Assembly (NCBI RefSeq): GCF_040655735.1
Contig: NZ_JBFAKK010000008.1
Location: 310,001 to 374,000, forward strand
Length of the DNA: 64,000 bases
From: Phytomonospora sp040655735
GTDB lineage: Bacteria; Actinomycetota; Actinomycetes; Mycobacteriales; Micromonosporaceae
Reading direction: 5' to 3'
Shown here: positions 25,295 to 35,172 of the stretch, piece after piece
How positions within the stretch are numbered: position 1 is the first letter of the stretch
How the letters are laid out: each line of letters opens with the position of its first letter
Position numbers and translations under genes: made by a program
The notes under the pieces: model-generated
What the model was told of the DNA's origin: nothing
What the model saw: the letters and a program-made list of their open reading frames with translations, nothing else
The model's database searches: none

Positions 25295-26265
25295 CTAGGC
25301 CGGAGGCGCGGCGTCGAGCGGAAACGGCCGGCCCGGCCGGATCGCGTCCCAGAACAGCCGCAGGTCGTTCTCCACGACCTCGCCGTGTGCGTCCGCGCAC
25401 GTGGCGACGAAAGTCCGGGCCGAAGACGCGTGCGGCCGGGACCTTCGCCACGGCGTTGAGCTCGCCGGTGGCCTCCGCGTCGGCGATCGCGCCTCTGCCC
25501 TCCGGGGAGTTCCACACTGCCGCCTCCGCGAACACCAGGTCCACGTCCGACACGAACGCGGTCGCGTTCCGCACGGCCGTATGCGGCCGCCCGGTCTCCC
25601 AGTCGACGTCACTGCCGTTGACCCGGATCCCTCCCGTGCGTCGCCCGCTCCGTCAGCTTCTCCTCGCCGACCGCGCCGCCGTGCCGCAACCTGGCGTGCC
25701 CGCCCGCGTCCATCCATCGCGACCGCAACGCGACGATCCCGTCGTCCCGCAAGGTCAAGTCCGCCAGCCCTTTCGGCCCCTGCTCGGGAAAGGCGTGGCA
25801 CCGCACCGCGACACGTCCGACACCGCCGCTCGCGCCGCCGGCGACCCGGCCGGACCGTGACCGCCCTTCAGCGGCCCGACCACCGCCGGCGGGCCCAGCC
25901 CCGCCACCGAACCGGCCGCCCCGTCGGGGTCCACCACCGCCAGGTAATCCCGGCACAGCCCGGCCGCGGCCAGATACCCCTCCGCGGCCTCGGAAGCGCG
26001 GTCCGCCGCCGACGCCGTGTGGTCCCTCGCGGACTCCGGCAGCCGATGGTTCGAGCCCGCGTAGACGGTCGCGATCCGGCTGCCGACCTCGTCGGCATCG
26101 CGCGCGTGGTCGGTGATCCGCGCCGCCAGCGCCTCGAACTCCTCGACGGCCGCGTCGATGCCCGCCCGCACCTCGAACCAGCTCATCGGTACACCTGGTC
26201 CACATAGGACCGCAGGGCTTCGGCGGCCTCGTCCAGGCCACCGCTCGCCGTCCGGACCTCATGCC
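25295..26265 (-). pseudogene. Decayed ESX/WXG100-like locus with several frameshifts
   Basis: The minus strand holds protein-like sequence that changes frame repeatedly. A truncated small helical protein (VRTASGGLDEAAEALRSYVD) ends at 26183 in an ATGA overlap with MSWFEVRAGIDAAVEEFEAL (start 26186), which looks like an ESX/WXG100-type helical hairpin. This passes near 25800 into a second frame (GLADLTLRDDGIVALRSRW), near 25630 into a third (VNGSDVDWETG then FVSDVDLVFAEAAVW), and near 25410 into a fourth (ADAHGEVVENDLRLFWDAI), ending at 25295. At 25410 one extra T in TTT would explain the shift. The first gene lacks a start. Sequencing error is possible, but three breaks argue for decay. Confidence 0.6.
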
Positions 26266-26298
26266 CGCCCAGTGGCCGGAGCACCGTCCAACACCGCC

Positions 26299-27180
26299 TC
26301 ACCCCAGCCCGATCGCCATCCCGCCCAAGCGTTCCCCGTCGGCCACCACGTCGAAGGCCGCGATCCGATCCCCCTCGAACGTCACCTCCAGCACCATCCG
26401 CAACCTCCCCCTCGGCGCCACCAGCACACCGGCCACCCCGCCCACCAGCGCCGAAACGGCACCGTGCGCGCGCCCGGAGAACAGCTCGGCGACCGCCGCG
26501 GCGCCGCGCACACCGTCGCGCGACCCGAGTCGGACGGCGGCGAGGTCGGCGCGGAAGACGACATCGGGGTCCAGCATCTCCAGCAGTGCGGCGAAGTCGC
26601 CTTCCCTTGCGGCCGTGAGGAAGGCGTCGATCGCGGCCCGTCGCTTGCGCACGACCGCCTCGCCGACGCCCACGCCGACCCCGACGCCCCCGCCCTCGGC
26701 TCCACCCCGGACCCGGCGGCGGGCGCGGCTCGCCAGCTTCTGCGTGGTCGCGGTGCTCCGGTCGACGATCGGCGCGATCTCCTCGAAGGGCACCGAGAAC
26801 ATGTCGTGCAGCACGAAGGCGAGCCTCTCGGCGGGCGACAGCGTGTCCAGCACGACCAGCATCGCCAGCCCCACCGAGTCGGCCAGCATCGCCTCCTGCT
26901 CGGGATCGCCGCGCCCGACGAGCGTCACCCCGGCCTCGCCGTCGAGCGGCACCTCGCGCCGGGATCGCCGTGTCCGCAGCATGTCCAGGCACACGCGGCC
27001 GATGACCGTGGTCAGCCAGCCGGCCAGGTTCTCGACCTTCGCCAAGTCGGCGCGCGAGGCCTTCAGCCAGGTCTCCTGGAGCGCGTCCTCGGCCTCGGCG
27101 AGAGAGCCGAGCATGCGGTAGGCCACCGCGCGCAGGTGATCGCGGTGCGGCGCGAAGGCAAAAAGAATTCCGTCGTCCAT
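26299..27180 (-). CDS. ECF sigma factor, SigJ/ECF41 type
   Basis: A 293-residue ECF sigma factor from ATG 27180 (GGGAGA upstream). Region 2 (FAPHRDHLRAVAYRMLGSLA, EDALQETWLKA) and region 4 (LSPAERLAFVLHDMFSVPFE) are complete. Residues 180-290 are a SnoaL_2-like extension, which in ECF41 sigma factors replaces an anti-sigma factor and adjusts activity in cis. A glycine/valine stretch (GGGVGVGVGVGE) joins the two parts. TGTCAC, the start of the known ECF41 -35, occurs on the minus strand at about 27213-27218, but no convincing -10 follows. It is divergent from the DoxX gene, a plausible target. Confidence 0.87.
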   Translation of the reverse strand: MDDGILFAFAPHRDHLRAVAYRMLGSLAEAEDALQETWLKASRADLAKVENLAGWLTTVIGRVCLDMLRTRRSRREVPLDGEAGVTLVGRGDPEQEAMLADSVGLAMLVVLDTLSPAERLAFVLHDMFSVPFEEIAPIVDRSTATTQKLASRARRRVRGGAEGGGVGVGVGVGEAVVRKRRAAIDAFLTAAREGDFAALLEMLDPDVVFRADLAAVRLGSRDGVRGAAAVAELFSGRAHGAVSALVGGVAGVLVAPRGRLRMVLEVTFEGDRIAAFDVVADGERLGGMAIGLG

Positions 27181-27289
27181 GGTCTGGTTCTCCCGCCGGG
27201 TTCCGTCAATGCAGTGACAGCCGATCGCGAAGCGCCCCGCCAGGCGCCTGACCGTCCCCGGGCGGCCGAGCAACAGGAGCAAGCTAACC

Positions 27290-28177
27290 ATGAACGCACG
27301 CACGAGCAACCCCGGCGCCCTGCCGCGCCTTCGCGCCCTCGCCTACTGGATCCCCACGCTCATCATCGTCACGGAGTCCCTTGTGGGCGGTACCTGGGAC
27401 ATCCTGCGCACCGACTACGTCCGCGACGTCCTGGAGACCCAGCTCGGTCTGCCGACCTACGTCGCCGTCGTGCTCGGCGTCTGGAAGATTCCCGGCGCGG
27501 TCGTCCTGCTGCTGCCGCGCCTGCCCCGCCTCAAGGAATGGGCCTACGCGGGCATCTTCTTCGTCTACACCGGCGCCTTCGCGTCGCACCTGTTCATCGG
27601 CGACACCGCCGGAGCCTTCGGACCGCTGGGCTTCGCCGCGATCACGATGATCTCCTGGGCACTGCGACCGGCCTCCCGCCGCGACCCGGCGCCGTACTCG
27701 CCGCGCTTCGCCCGCTTCGTCCCGCCCGCCCCGCCCCGCGGCAAGGTGACCACGATCGCCTACTGGGCACTGGCCCTCACCGTCGCCGTGGTGCTGTTCA
27801 GCGGCGGCATCGCCGACGTCGCCCACGTCGACGACACCCTCGCGGGCATGGTCGCGCTGGGCTACCCGGCGTACTTCCTCTACATCATCGGCACCTGGAA
27901 ACTCCTCGGCGCCGTCGCCATCCTCGCGCCGCGCTTCACCCGCCTCAAGGAGTGGGCCTTCGCGGGCGCGTTCTTCAACTTCTCCGGCGCGGTCATCTCA
28001 CACCTGGCCTCGGGCTCGTCCGGCGACCACGTGGCGGTGACCTCGCTGTTCGCCCTCTGCACGCTGGGCGCGTGGGCCCTGCGGCCGGGCAGTCAGGTGC
28101 TCGGCGACCTCTACACGGGAGGAGACGCGAGCACCGAGCCCGCCGACAGGCGAGCGCTCGCGACCGTCGCGAGCTGA
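27290..28177 (+). CDS. Tandem DoxX-like membrane protein
   Basis: A 295-residue membrane protein made of two DoxX-like (DoxX_2) units. The first is residues 10-130 and the second about 150-275. The most similar stretches are GVWKIPGAVVLLLPRLPRLK with EWAYAGIFF and GTWKLLGAVAILAPRFTRLK with EWAFAGAFF. Single-unit proteins of this family are about 120-140 residues, so this is an internal duplication or fusion, with some eight helices. DoxX proteins are linked with redox stress and quinone chemistry. AGGAGC precedes ATG 27290. Divergent from the ECF sigma factor. Confidence 0.88.
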   Translation: MNARTSNPGALPRLRALAYWIPTLIIVTESLVGGTWDILRTDYVRDVLETQLGLPTYVAVVLGVWKIPGAVVLLLPRLPRLKEWAYAGIFFVYTGAFASHLFIGDTAGAFGPLGFAAITMISWALRPASRRDPAPYSPRFARFVPPAPPRGKVTTIAYWALALTVAVVLFSGGIADVAHVDDTLAGMVALGYPAYFLYIIGTWKLLGAVAILAPRFTRLKEWAFAGAFFNFSGAVISHLASGSSGDHVAVTSLFALCTLGAWALRPGSQVLGDLYTGGDASTEPADRRALATVAS

Positions 28178-28191
28178 GCCCGCTGAACCCG

Positions 28192-28839
28192 TCAGCGCAG
28201 GCGCGACGCCAGCACGCCGACGCCCGGCCCGCTCAGGTCTTCCAGTGCCTGGGCGCGGCCGCTGATGGCCATGAGGATCGCCTCGCCCGGCCCGGCGACC
28301 TCGGGTCCGGTGCCGGTCACCATGCGCACGTCGGTGGCGTCGAAGCGCAGGCCGCGCATGTTCCGCGTCGCGCCCAGCGGCCCCATCGCCGTCCCGAGCT
28401 TCAGTGCCGCGCGCACCCGCTCGGTGGGGATCTCGCGCGGCTCGCCGAGGCCCCGGCGGATGTCCTGGTGGTGGATGAAGGTCTCGACGAAGGCGATGCG
28501 GCCCCCGAACGCGGCGGCCAGGCCCTGCGGCTCGATGCGCTCGCGGAAGAGTTCGAGCAGCAGCGGCGGCGAGTAGCCGCTGTACTCCTCGACCCCGGCG
28601 GCGTTGGCGCCGTCCAGGGTGAAGCGCCCGCGCGCGAAGCGGCGGATCATGCTCTCGGGGTCGAGTTCGTCGCGGCTGAGCATGTGCGCGACCACGTCCC
28701 GCACGCTCCATCCCGCGCACAGCGAGGGCTCGTCCCATCGCGGCGGGGTGAGCGTGGCCAGGAGGTCGGCGAGTTCGGTGCGCTCGGTGCGGGTGAACTC
28801 CATGAAGTCCGGTTCGGTTCGGGTGATCGCCTGGGTCAT
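28192..28839 (-). CDS. Maleylpyruvate-isomerase/DinB-family, probably mycothiol-dependent
   Basis: A 215-residue protein from ATG 28839, AGGAG upstream. It has the four-helix-bundle pattern of the family named for mycothiol-dependent maleylpyruvate isomerase: LADLLATLTPPRWDEPSLC, then GWSVRDVVAHML with the first metal histidine, and FVETFIHHQDIRRGLG with the further histidines. Such proteins transfer or use mycothiol and bind a divalent metal. In actinomycetes they are numerous and mostly uncharacterised. Convergent with the DoxX gene. Confidence 0.85.
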   Translation of the reverse strand: MTQAITRTEPDFMEFTRTERTELADLLATLTPPRWDEPSLCAGWSVRDVVAHMLSRDELDPESMIRRFARGRFTLDGANAAGVEEYSGYSPPLLLELFRERIEPQGLAAAFGGRIAFVETFIHHQDIRRGLGEPREIPTERVRAALKLGTAMGPLGATRNMRGLRFDATDVRMVTGTGPEVAGPGEAILMAISGRAQALEDLSGPGVGVLASRLR

Positions 28840-28926
28840 GGCTCTCCTGCTCGGGTCGCCGGCCGATGGCCGGTATTCCCATGCGTGATGCCCCCGCCGA
28901 CGGCGGGGTAAACCGGGTCGGCGCGG

Positions 28927-28959
28927 AAAAGGCCCGCCCGCGGAGCGGACGGGCCTTTT
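28927..28959 (-). terminator. Intrinsic terminator of the ABC operon
   Basis: AAAAGGCCCG-CCGC and GCGG-CGGGCCTTTT pair over 14 of 15 positions, with A- and T-runs at both ends. It lies nine bases after the permease stop codon. Confidence 0.88.
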
Positions 28960-28967
28960 CGCACGGT

Positions 28968-29755
28968 CTAGGTCCGGGCGGGCCGGTTGTACAGCTTCCT
29001 CGACCACAGGTAGCCGCCGAGGGCGATCACGGCACACCAGGCGAGGCCGACGATCACGTTGTTGCCGACCGGCGCCCCGGTCATCAGGGCGCGCAGCGCC
29101 TCGATCATGGGCGTGAAGGGCTGGTACTCGGCGAACCAGCGCAGGCCCGCGGGCATGGACTCGGTCGGCACGAAACCGCTGCTGAGGAAGGGGAGCAGGG
29201 TCAGCGGCATGGGGAGGTTGCTGGCGGTCTCGACCGAGCTGCTGGCCAGGCCGAGCGCGACCGACAGCCACACCAGGGCGAAGGAGATCGCCAGGAGGAA
29301 GCCGGCCGTGGCCAGCCACCCGCCGAGCCCCGCGTCGGGCCGAAAGCCCACGGCGATGGCGACGCCGACGACGATGGTCACGCCGATCATGATCTGGATG
29401 ATGCTGCCGATGACGTGGCCGGTGAGCACCGAGACGCGGGCGATGGCCATGGTGCGGAAGCGGGCGACGATGCCCTCGGTCATGTCCATCGCGACCGAGA
29501 TCGCGGTGCCCTGGACGGCGGCGGTGACCGTCATGAGGATGATCCCCGGGGCCAGGTAGTTGACGTAGGCCTCGCGACCGCCTGTCGGGGCGCCGAGTCC
29601 GTCGCCGAGCGTGCCGCCGAAGACGTAGACGAACAGCAGCAGGAAGATGATCGGCATCCCGACCAGCAGCAGCGTCAGGGAGGGGTAGCGCAGCATGCGC
29701 TTGAGGTTGCGGCGAAGCATCGTCGCCGAGTCGGTCAGCGCGTAGGTGGCGGTGC

Positions 29756-29759
<4 letters not shown>
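28968..29759 (-). CDS. ABC transporter permease, DrrB-like
   Basis: A 263-residue ABC-2-type permease with six predicted helices, starting in the ATGA overlap with the ATPase gene (29756-29759). The N-terminus has the cytoplasmic ...RRNLKRMLRYPSLTLLLVG pattern, and the amphipathic LPFLSSGFVPTESMPAGLRW segment before the last helices is typical of DrrB-type exporters. It forms a homodimer with the ATPase dimer to export a drug or lipid-like compound. Last gene of the operon. Confidence 0.9.
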
Positions 29760-30712
<953 letters not shown>

Positions 30713-30729
30713 GAGGGGTTTCCTTCTAC

Positions 30730-31575
30730 TCAGGCGCGGTTGACGGTGATGTCGCCGTAGCCGCTGTGGGCGCGGATGTCGACGGTCTTCGCGGAGGGTC
30801 CGGGCTGCCCGGGGAGGCCGTCGAGGTGCTTGTTGACGCGGCCGAAGCCGGTGCTGGCGTCGAGGAGGGCGGCGACGCCTTCGGCGACCGCGATCTCGAT
30901 CTCGCCCATGCCGGTCTTGAGATTGAAGAGGCCGGACGTGGCCGCGCCGACCCGGATGGCGCCGTTGGAGGACTTGGCCTCGACGCCCGCGCCGGGCCGT
31001 TCGACGAAGACCGAGCCGTTGCCGGTGCGGGTCCGCGTCTCGCCGGTGACCGAGCCGAGCTCGATGTCGCCGTTGGAGCTCTTGACGACGGCGTCGCCGT
31101 TGACCTGGTCGATGTTGACCCGCCCCGAGCCGGTGGACACGTCGACGTCGCCGGTGGCGGCGACCGTGACGCGCCCGGCGCCGGTGTCGACGTGCAGCGG
31201 ACCGGTCCGGTCGAGCCAGACGTCGCCGGCGCCGGTCTTGACGCGGGTCTCGCCGAGCACGCCGGTGCCGCGCAGGCCGCCGGCCTGGGAGTCGGCACGC
31301 AGCCGTGAACCGGCGGGGACCTCGACGGTTACCTCGACCGAGCGGGTCTTGCGGGAGGGGTCGAAGAACTTGGCGCGGGGCGAGTCGATCCGCAGTGTCC
31401 CGTTGCTGAAATCGACGACGGTCCGCTCGGCGGCCTTGCGGTCCGACTCGTTGTTGGGGTCGGTGGGGCGCACGTCGACGACGGTCTCGGTGCGGTCGCC
31501 GGCGGTGATGTGGACGTTGCCGACGCCCAGTTCGATCGAGACGTTGATGGGGGCGGGAGTGGCGAAAGAAGGCAT
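30730..31575 (-). CDS. DUF4097 beta-helix protein
   Basis: A 281-residue cytoplasmic protein whose centre is a series of short strands ending in Gly/Asn turns (VKTGAGDVWLDRTG, VDTGAGRVTVAATG, VSTGSGRVNIDQVNG, VKSSNGDIELGSVTG). This is the DUF4097/DUF4098 right-handed beta-helix type. Function is unknown, but DUF4097 genes often stand with ABC-2 exporters and bactofilin-like scaffolds. It lies between the RHH regulator and the DrrA-like ATPase, 17 bp before the latter, so it belongs to the same transcript. Confidence 0.87.
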   Translation of the reverse strand: MPSFATPAPINVSIELGVGNVHITAGDRTETVVDVRPTDPNNESDRKAAERTVVDFSNGTLRIDSPRAKFFDPSRKTRSVEVTVEVPAGSRLRADSQAGGLRGTGVLGETRVKTGAGDVWLDRTGPLHVDTGAGRVTVAATGDVDVSTGSGRVNIDQVNGDAVVKSSNGDIELGSVTGETRTRTGNGSVFVERPGAGVEAKSSNGAIRVGAATSGLFNLKTGMGEIEIAVAEGVAALLDASTGFGRVNKHLDGLPGQPGPSAKTVDIRAHSGYGDITVNRA

Positions 31576-31633
31576 GGCGATTCTCCAGAGAAGTTCGGGT
31601 GAGTGTTCTTGCCGGTGAAAGTGGGTGTGCGGT

Positions 31634-32149
31634 TCAGCCGATCCAGCCGCGGTACCGGTCGGATCCGACGATGCCCTGCACCGGCGGTGGCTGGTGCCGG
31701 TCGGGGCGCCGAAGCGCGGCCGAGGAGACGCGGACGAGCCAGGCGTTGACCGACCGGCCCTCCTGCGCGGCGTCGGCCTCGATGGCGACCTTGAGCTGCT
31801 CGGGCAGCCGGAAGTTGATGCGGGCGGTGGGGCCTTCGTGCGTGCCCGACAGGTCCTCCTCGCTCGCGGGAGCGTGGCCGGCCGACTCGGCGGGTGCGGG
31901 CGCGGGCGCCGCCTGGTTCACCACGAAGCTGGGCTCGCGGCCGCGAAGCCGCAACTCGACCGAACCGGGTGCGAGCTCGCGGCTAATCTCGTCGGTGGCG
32001 TCCGACAGCGCTTCGAGCAGCGTCAGGCGGATCGCCGGCTCCAGGGATCCGGCCAGGCGCTCGAACAGCACCCGAGCCTCGTCGCCTCCCGTCTCGGCGA
32101 GGGCCGCGAACTCCCGGCCCAGCCGCTGTACGTACGAATTCACATCCAT
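31634..32149 (-). CDS. Ribbon-helix-helix regulator heading the ABC operon
   Basis: A 171-residue protein. The last 70 residues contain an RHH DNA-binding fold (ARINFRLPEQLKVAIEADAA, GRSVNAWLVRVSSAAL) like HicB antitoxins. The N-terminal 75 residues form helices and a strand (GSVELRLRGREPSFVV), with an Ala/Pro linker between. The operon order RHH, DUF4097, ATPase, permease is found widely in actinomycetes. No HicA toxin is present, so it is a regulator rather than a toxin partner. ATG 32149 has no ribosome site, and its promoter predicts a leaderless transcript. It may bind the TGGCGCCA boxes upstream. Confidence 0.85.
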   Translation of the reverse strand: MDVNSYVQRLGREFAALAETGGDEARVLFERLAGSLEPAIRLTLLEALSDATDEISRELAPGSVELRLRGREPSFVVNQAAPAPAPAESAGHAPASEEDLSGTHEGPTARINFRLPEQLKVAIEADAAQEGRSVNAWLVRVSSAALRRPDRHQPPPVQGIVGSDRYRGWIG

Positions 32150-32155
32150 GACGTC

Positions 32156-32184
32156 ATCATGGCACCGTGCTGGCGCATCGTCAA
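32156..32184 (-). promoter_or_regulatory. Leaderless promoter of the RHH-ABC operon
   Basis: On the minus strand TTGACG (32179-32184) and CATGAT (32156-32161) are 17 bp apart. Six bases separate the -10 from ATG 32149, so the mRNA begins at or next to the start codon. Confidence 0.65.
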
Positions 32185-32190
32185 GGGTTA

Positions 32191-32276
32191 TGGCGCCATT
32201 TTCGGTGTTGGATGGCGCCAGCTTGGCTCAATCGTTGGCTCAGATGGCCTCTGAGCTGGGAATACGAGTGGCGCCA
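32191..32276. repeat. Three TGGCGCCA palindromes upstream of the RHH operon
   Basis: TGGCGCCA occurs at 32191-32198, 32213-32220 and 32269-32276, with a half-like TGGCGC at 32171. The first box lies just upstream of the -35. The boxes are 22 and 56 bp apart. They are candidate operators for the RHH protein, which typically binds short palindromes in tandem. The stretch from 32150 to 32460 holds nothing else coding that can be supported. Confidence 0.6.
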
Positions 32277-32460
32277 CTATTTCGCGCAGGGGACGGATTC
32301 CGGCGACCGCGCCCGTGGTGACCGCGCCGACCTTGCGCCCCGCTCGAAGGTGGGCTGAACGCCGGGCAGATCGCCGATATGGACGAGCGGGCGATGGTCG
32401 CCGGCGGAACGGAACGTGAACAATCTCTGTGGCCCAAAGACAAGTACACAGGAGATCTCA

Positions 32461-33411
32461 GTGCCCGAAGAGAAGCAGGACAAGCCCACCGTCGACCGTC
32501 GTCGCATGCTGCGCCGTGCCGGAGCCGTGGTGGCGGGTGTGGCCGGTGCGACCGTCGCCGCCGCGCCGGCCCACGCGGCTGAAGGCGACGCCGTCGTCCA
32601 GGGCGCCGCCAACGACGCGGGCAAGACCGTCACGTCGCTGACCACGGCCAAGGCCGACGGTGCCGCCCTGACCTTGCAGAACACCGGCCTCAACGGCGCC
32701 GGCGGCGGGGCGTCGCTCGCGCTCGCGCCCAGTGAGGCGCTCGCCCTGTCGGAGAGCACGCCCGCCGGCAGCGTGATGCTGGCCGCCAACGGCATGACGA
32801 TGATCGCCCCGCCCGACGGCAACGGCGGCGCCCTCCACAACCAGTACCTCTACGACTCGCTCAACTCGACCTTCACCGTGCCCGTCAACGTCTTCCGCGC
32901 GGCCGACAGCCGTCACGAGAAGAACAACCGCCGGCGTCTGTTCGGCGCCTCCTCCAGTTCCTTCGACTCGGACGGGCGGCTGCGGGCGGGCAAGACCGTC
33001 CACCTCGACATCAGCGACCTGGTGTCGTTCTCGCTGGGCGCGTTCGTCAACGTGGTCACCTTCGGGCAGCTCGCCGGGGGCTTCATCACCGTCTGGCCCT
33101 ACGGCACGCCCCGGCCCGGACCCGCCACCGTCCAGTACTACAAGGGCGTCAGCATCCGCAACACCGGCCTGACCCCGGTCGGCTACGACGACGTCCGCAC
33201 CGACGCGCTGAGCATCTTCGTCACGGCGACCACCCACTTCACCCTCGACATCCTCGGCGTGGTCATCAGCCACTGGGCCTCGCTGAGCGGGTCGCCGTTG
33301 TCGACCGCCTCCCCGATGACCGCCGCGAAGAACGGCGGCGAGGCGCTGGCCGCGCGCCGGCAGGCGGCCTTCGGCGAGAAGATCGCCGCGTGGACCGGGC
33401 ACAACGGCTGA
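32461..33411 (+). CDS. Tat-exported protein of unknown function
   Basis: A 316-residue protein from GTG 32461, AGGAG seven bases upstream. A twin-arginine signal (DRRRMLRRAGAVVAGVAGAT, cleavage near AHA-AE) shows export of a folded protein. The following 260 residues are beta-rich, with Gly/Ala/Leu-rich repeats early on (TLQNTGLNGAGGG). No family was recognised. It lies 32 bp upstream of the FG-GAP protein and probably shares its transcript, so the two could act together at the cell surface. Confidence 0.72.
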   Translation: MPEEKQDKPTVDRRRMLRRAGAVVAGVAGATVAAAPAHAAEGDAVVQGAANDAGKTVTSLTTAKADGAALTLQNTGLNGAGGGASLALAPSEALALSESTPAGSVMLAANGMTMIAPPDGNGGALHNQYLYDSLNSTFTVPVNVFRAADSRHEKNNRRRLFGASSSSFDSDGRLRAGKTVHLDISDLVSFSLGAFVNVVTFGQLAGGFITVWPYGTPRPGPATVQYYKGVSIRNTGLTPVGYDDVRTDALSIFVTATTHFTLDILGVVISHWASLSGSPLSTASPMTAAKNGGEALAARRQAAFGEKIAAWTGHNG

Positions 33412-33443
33412 GCCGCCCACTTTCCCCAGCCCGAGGAGAAATC

Positions 33444-35051
33444 ATGCCCATCCGCATGCGCTGGTGCGCCGCGATCACCTGCGCCGCAGCGCTTGTCAGT
33501 GCCCTGCCCACGACGGCCGCAGCGGCGGCCCCAGCCGCTGACGACACCGTGACCGTCGAGAGGGTCGCCACCCCCGGCACGGTCGCGCCGAAGCTCCGCG
33601 CCGACGCGGTGTCGTCGCGCCTCGACCTCGACCGCGACGGCAAGGACGAGATGGTCGTCGGCGTCTGGCGCGAGAACGGCGGCTACAGCGTCGCCGTGAC
33701 CTATTCCGGTCTGCCGCAACGCGACTACATCACCGCGCCGATCGGTTCGCCCACCCGGCCGAACTTCGGCGACGCCCTGACCTCCGGAGACTTCAACGGC
33801 GACGGCTACGCCGACCTCGCGGTCGCCAACCCCGGCGAGCGTGACGCGGCCGGAGTCGCCTTCGGCGGCGCGGTCTGGATCTTCCACGGCGGCCCGGGCG
33901 GTCTCGACATCAAGGCGCCGCAGCACTTCAACCAGGACACCGAAGGCGTCCCGGGGACCATGACCGGGCACGACATGTTCGGCGACGACCTCGCCGCCGG
34001 CGACCTCAACGGCGACGGCTGGGACGATCTGGCCGTCGGCGCTCCGGGAGAGAAGGTCGACGGATTCGGATACGCCGGTTCGGTCACCGTGCTCTATGGG
34101 AGTCCGTCGGGTCTGGCCGCGGACGGCGCGCAACTGTTCACCCAGGCCACCGAGGGCGTGCCCAGCGCGCCCGAGGCGAGCGACGCCTTCGGGCGTGCCG
34201 TCGCCGTGGGAGACATGACCGGTGACGGCTACGACGACCTCGCCATCAGCTCCCCGTCGGAAGGCGAGTGGAGCGAACCGCGCGAGTTCGGCCTCATCAT
34301 GCTGCTGAAAGGCGGCCCGAGCGGTGTCACCGCCAGTGGCGTGACGTCCTTCTTCGGCATCAGCCTCAACGTGGGCGCCATGGGCGACAGCATGTCGATC
34401 GCCGACATCGACGGCGACGGGGACGGGGACCTGGTCGCCGGCGCTCCGCGCAGTTGGATCGGACACATCGTCTACGTCCCCGGCGTGCCGGCGGGACTCG
34501 ACGTGGCCCATGCCAGGGTGATCGACACGCAGACTCCCGGCGTTCCCGGCGAAGTGGCCGACGGGGAGGGTGAGGACTCGATCTCCCAGGGCTTCGGGCA
34601 CTCCATCTCCACCGGTGACGTGACCGGTGACGGACGCGCCGACGTCCTCGTCGGCGCCATCGGATACGACGTTCAGGGTGTGCTCGACGCCGGGGCGGTG
34701 TTCCTGATCCCCGGAACCGCCGAGGGACTGACGGGTGCGGGCTCGGTCATGATCAGCCAGCCCGCGACCGCCGCTGCGTCGAACAGTCCGCTGAAGCTCC
34801 TCGGCGTCGCCCAGCGCGGCGACTACTTCGGCGTATCGACGACGATCCTCAACCTCGACGGCGCGGGTTCGCTGGACATGCTGGCCGGCAGTACCGAGCG
34901 GTCCGTCGACGGCCTGGTCGTCGAACTGGATCCCGCCTACGTGGTCGTGCGTCCGAGGGGCACCAAACTCGTCGGCCTGACGCCGGTCCGCGCGTGGACC
35001 GGCCGCGACATCGGCGCCTACTCGGCCGGGCACACCCTCCTGCACCGCTGA
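33444..35051 (+). CDS. Exported FG-GAP (integrin-like) repeat protein
   Basis: A 535-residue protein with a Sec signal peptide (WCAAITCAAALVSALPTTAA). Six or seven repeats follow, each with a calcium-binding loop, such as DFNGDGYADLAV, DLNGDGWDDLAV, DMTGDGYDDLAI, DIDGDGDGDLVA and DVTGDGRADVLV. This is the integrin alpha/FG-GAP seven-bladed propeller seen in many secreted actinomycete proteins, where it mediates binding or is fused to lipases; here it is alone. GAGGAG precedes ATG 33444. A strong terminator follows. Confidence 0.88.
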   Translation: MPIRMRWCAAITCAAALVSALPTTAAAAAPAADDTVTVERVATPGTVAPKLRADAVSSRLDLDRDGKDEMVVGVWRENGGYSVAVTYSGLPQRDYITAPIGSPTRPNFGDALTSGDFNGDGYADLAVANPGERDAAGVAFGGAVWIFHGGPGGLDIKAPQHFNQDTEGVPGTMTGHDMFGDDLAAGDLNGDGWDDLAVGAPGEKVDGFGYAGSVTVLYGSPSGLAADGAQLFTQATEGVPSAPEASDAFGRAVAVGDMTGDGYDDLAISSPSEGEWSEPREFGLIMLLKGGPSGVTASGVTSFFGISLNVGAMGDSMSIADIDGDGDGDLVAGAPRSWIGHIVYVPGVPAGLDVAHARVIDTQTPGVPGEVADGEGEDSISQGFGHSISTGDVTGDGRADVLVGAIGYDVQGVLDAGAVFLIPGTAEGLTGAGSVMISQPATAAASNSPLKLLGVAQRGDYFGVSTTILNLDGAGSLDMLAGSTERSVDGLVVELDPAYVVVRPRGTKLVGLTPVRAWTGRDIGAYSAGHTLLHR

Positions 35052-35065
35052 GCGCCTGACCGCCG

Positions 35066-35101
35066 CCCGCCCCCACCGCGCCGACGGTGGGGGCGGGTTT
35101 T
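35066..35101 (+). terminator. Rho-independent terminator
   Basis: Arms CCCGCCCCCACCG (35066) and CGGTGGGGGCGGG (35085) are followed by TTTT. It closes the FG-GAP transcript. Confidence 0.9.
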
Positions 35102-35172
35102 CGCCGTGCGCGGACGGGCGCGCCCCCCGCCTCCTGCGGTCACGCCCTGGTCAAATCGATCCGCCCGCTCTC

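Noticed and set aside
31634..32149. HicAB toxin-antitoxin pair
   Set aside because: The RHH domain resembles HicB, but no HicA-like small gene is on either side; it heads an ABC operon.
33183..35045. A 620-codon minus-strand frame
   Set aside because: Antisense to the FG-GAP protein; its Val/Gly/Asp repeat pattern is the mirror of the Ca-binding loops.
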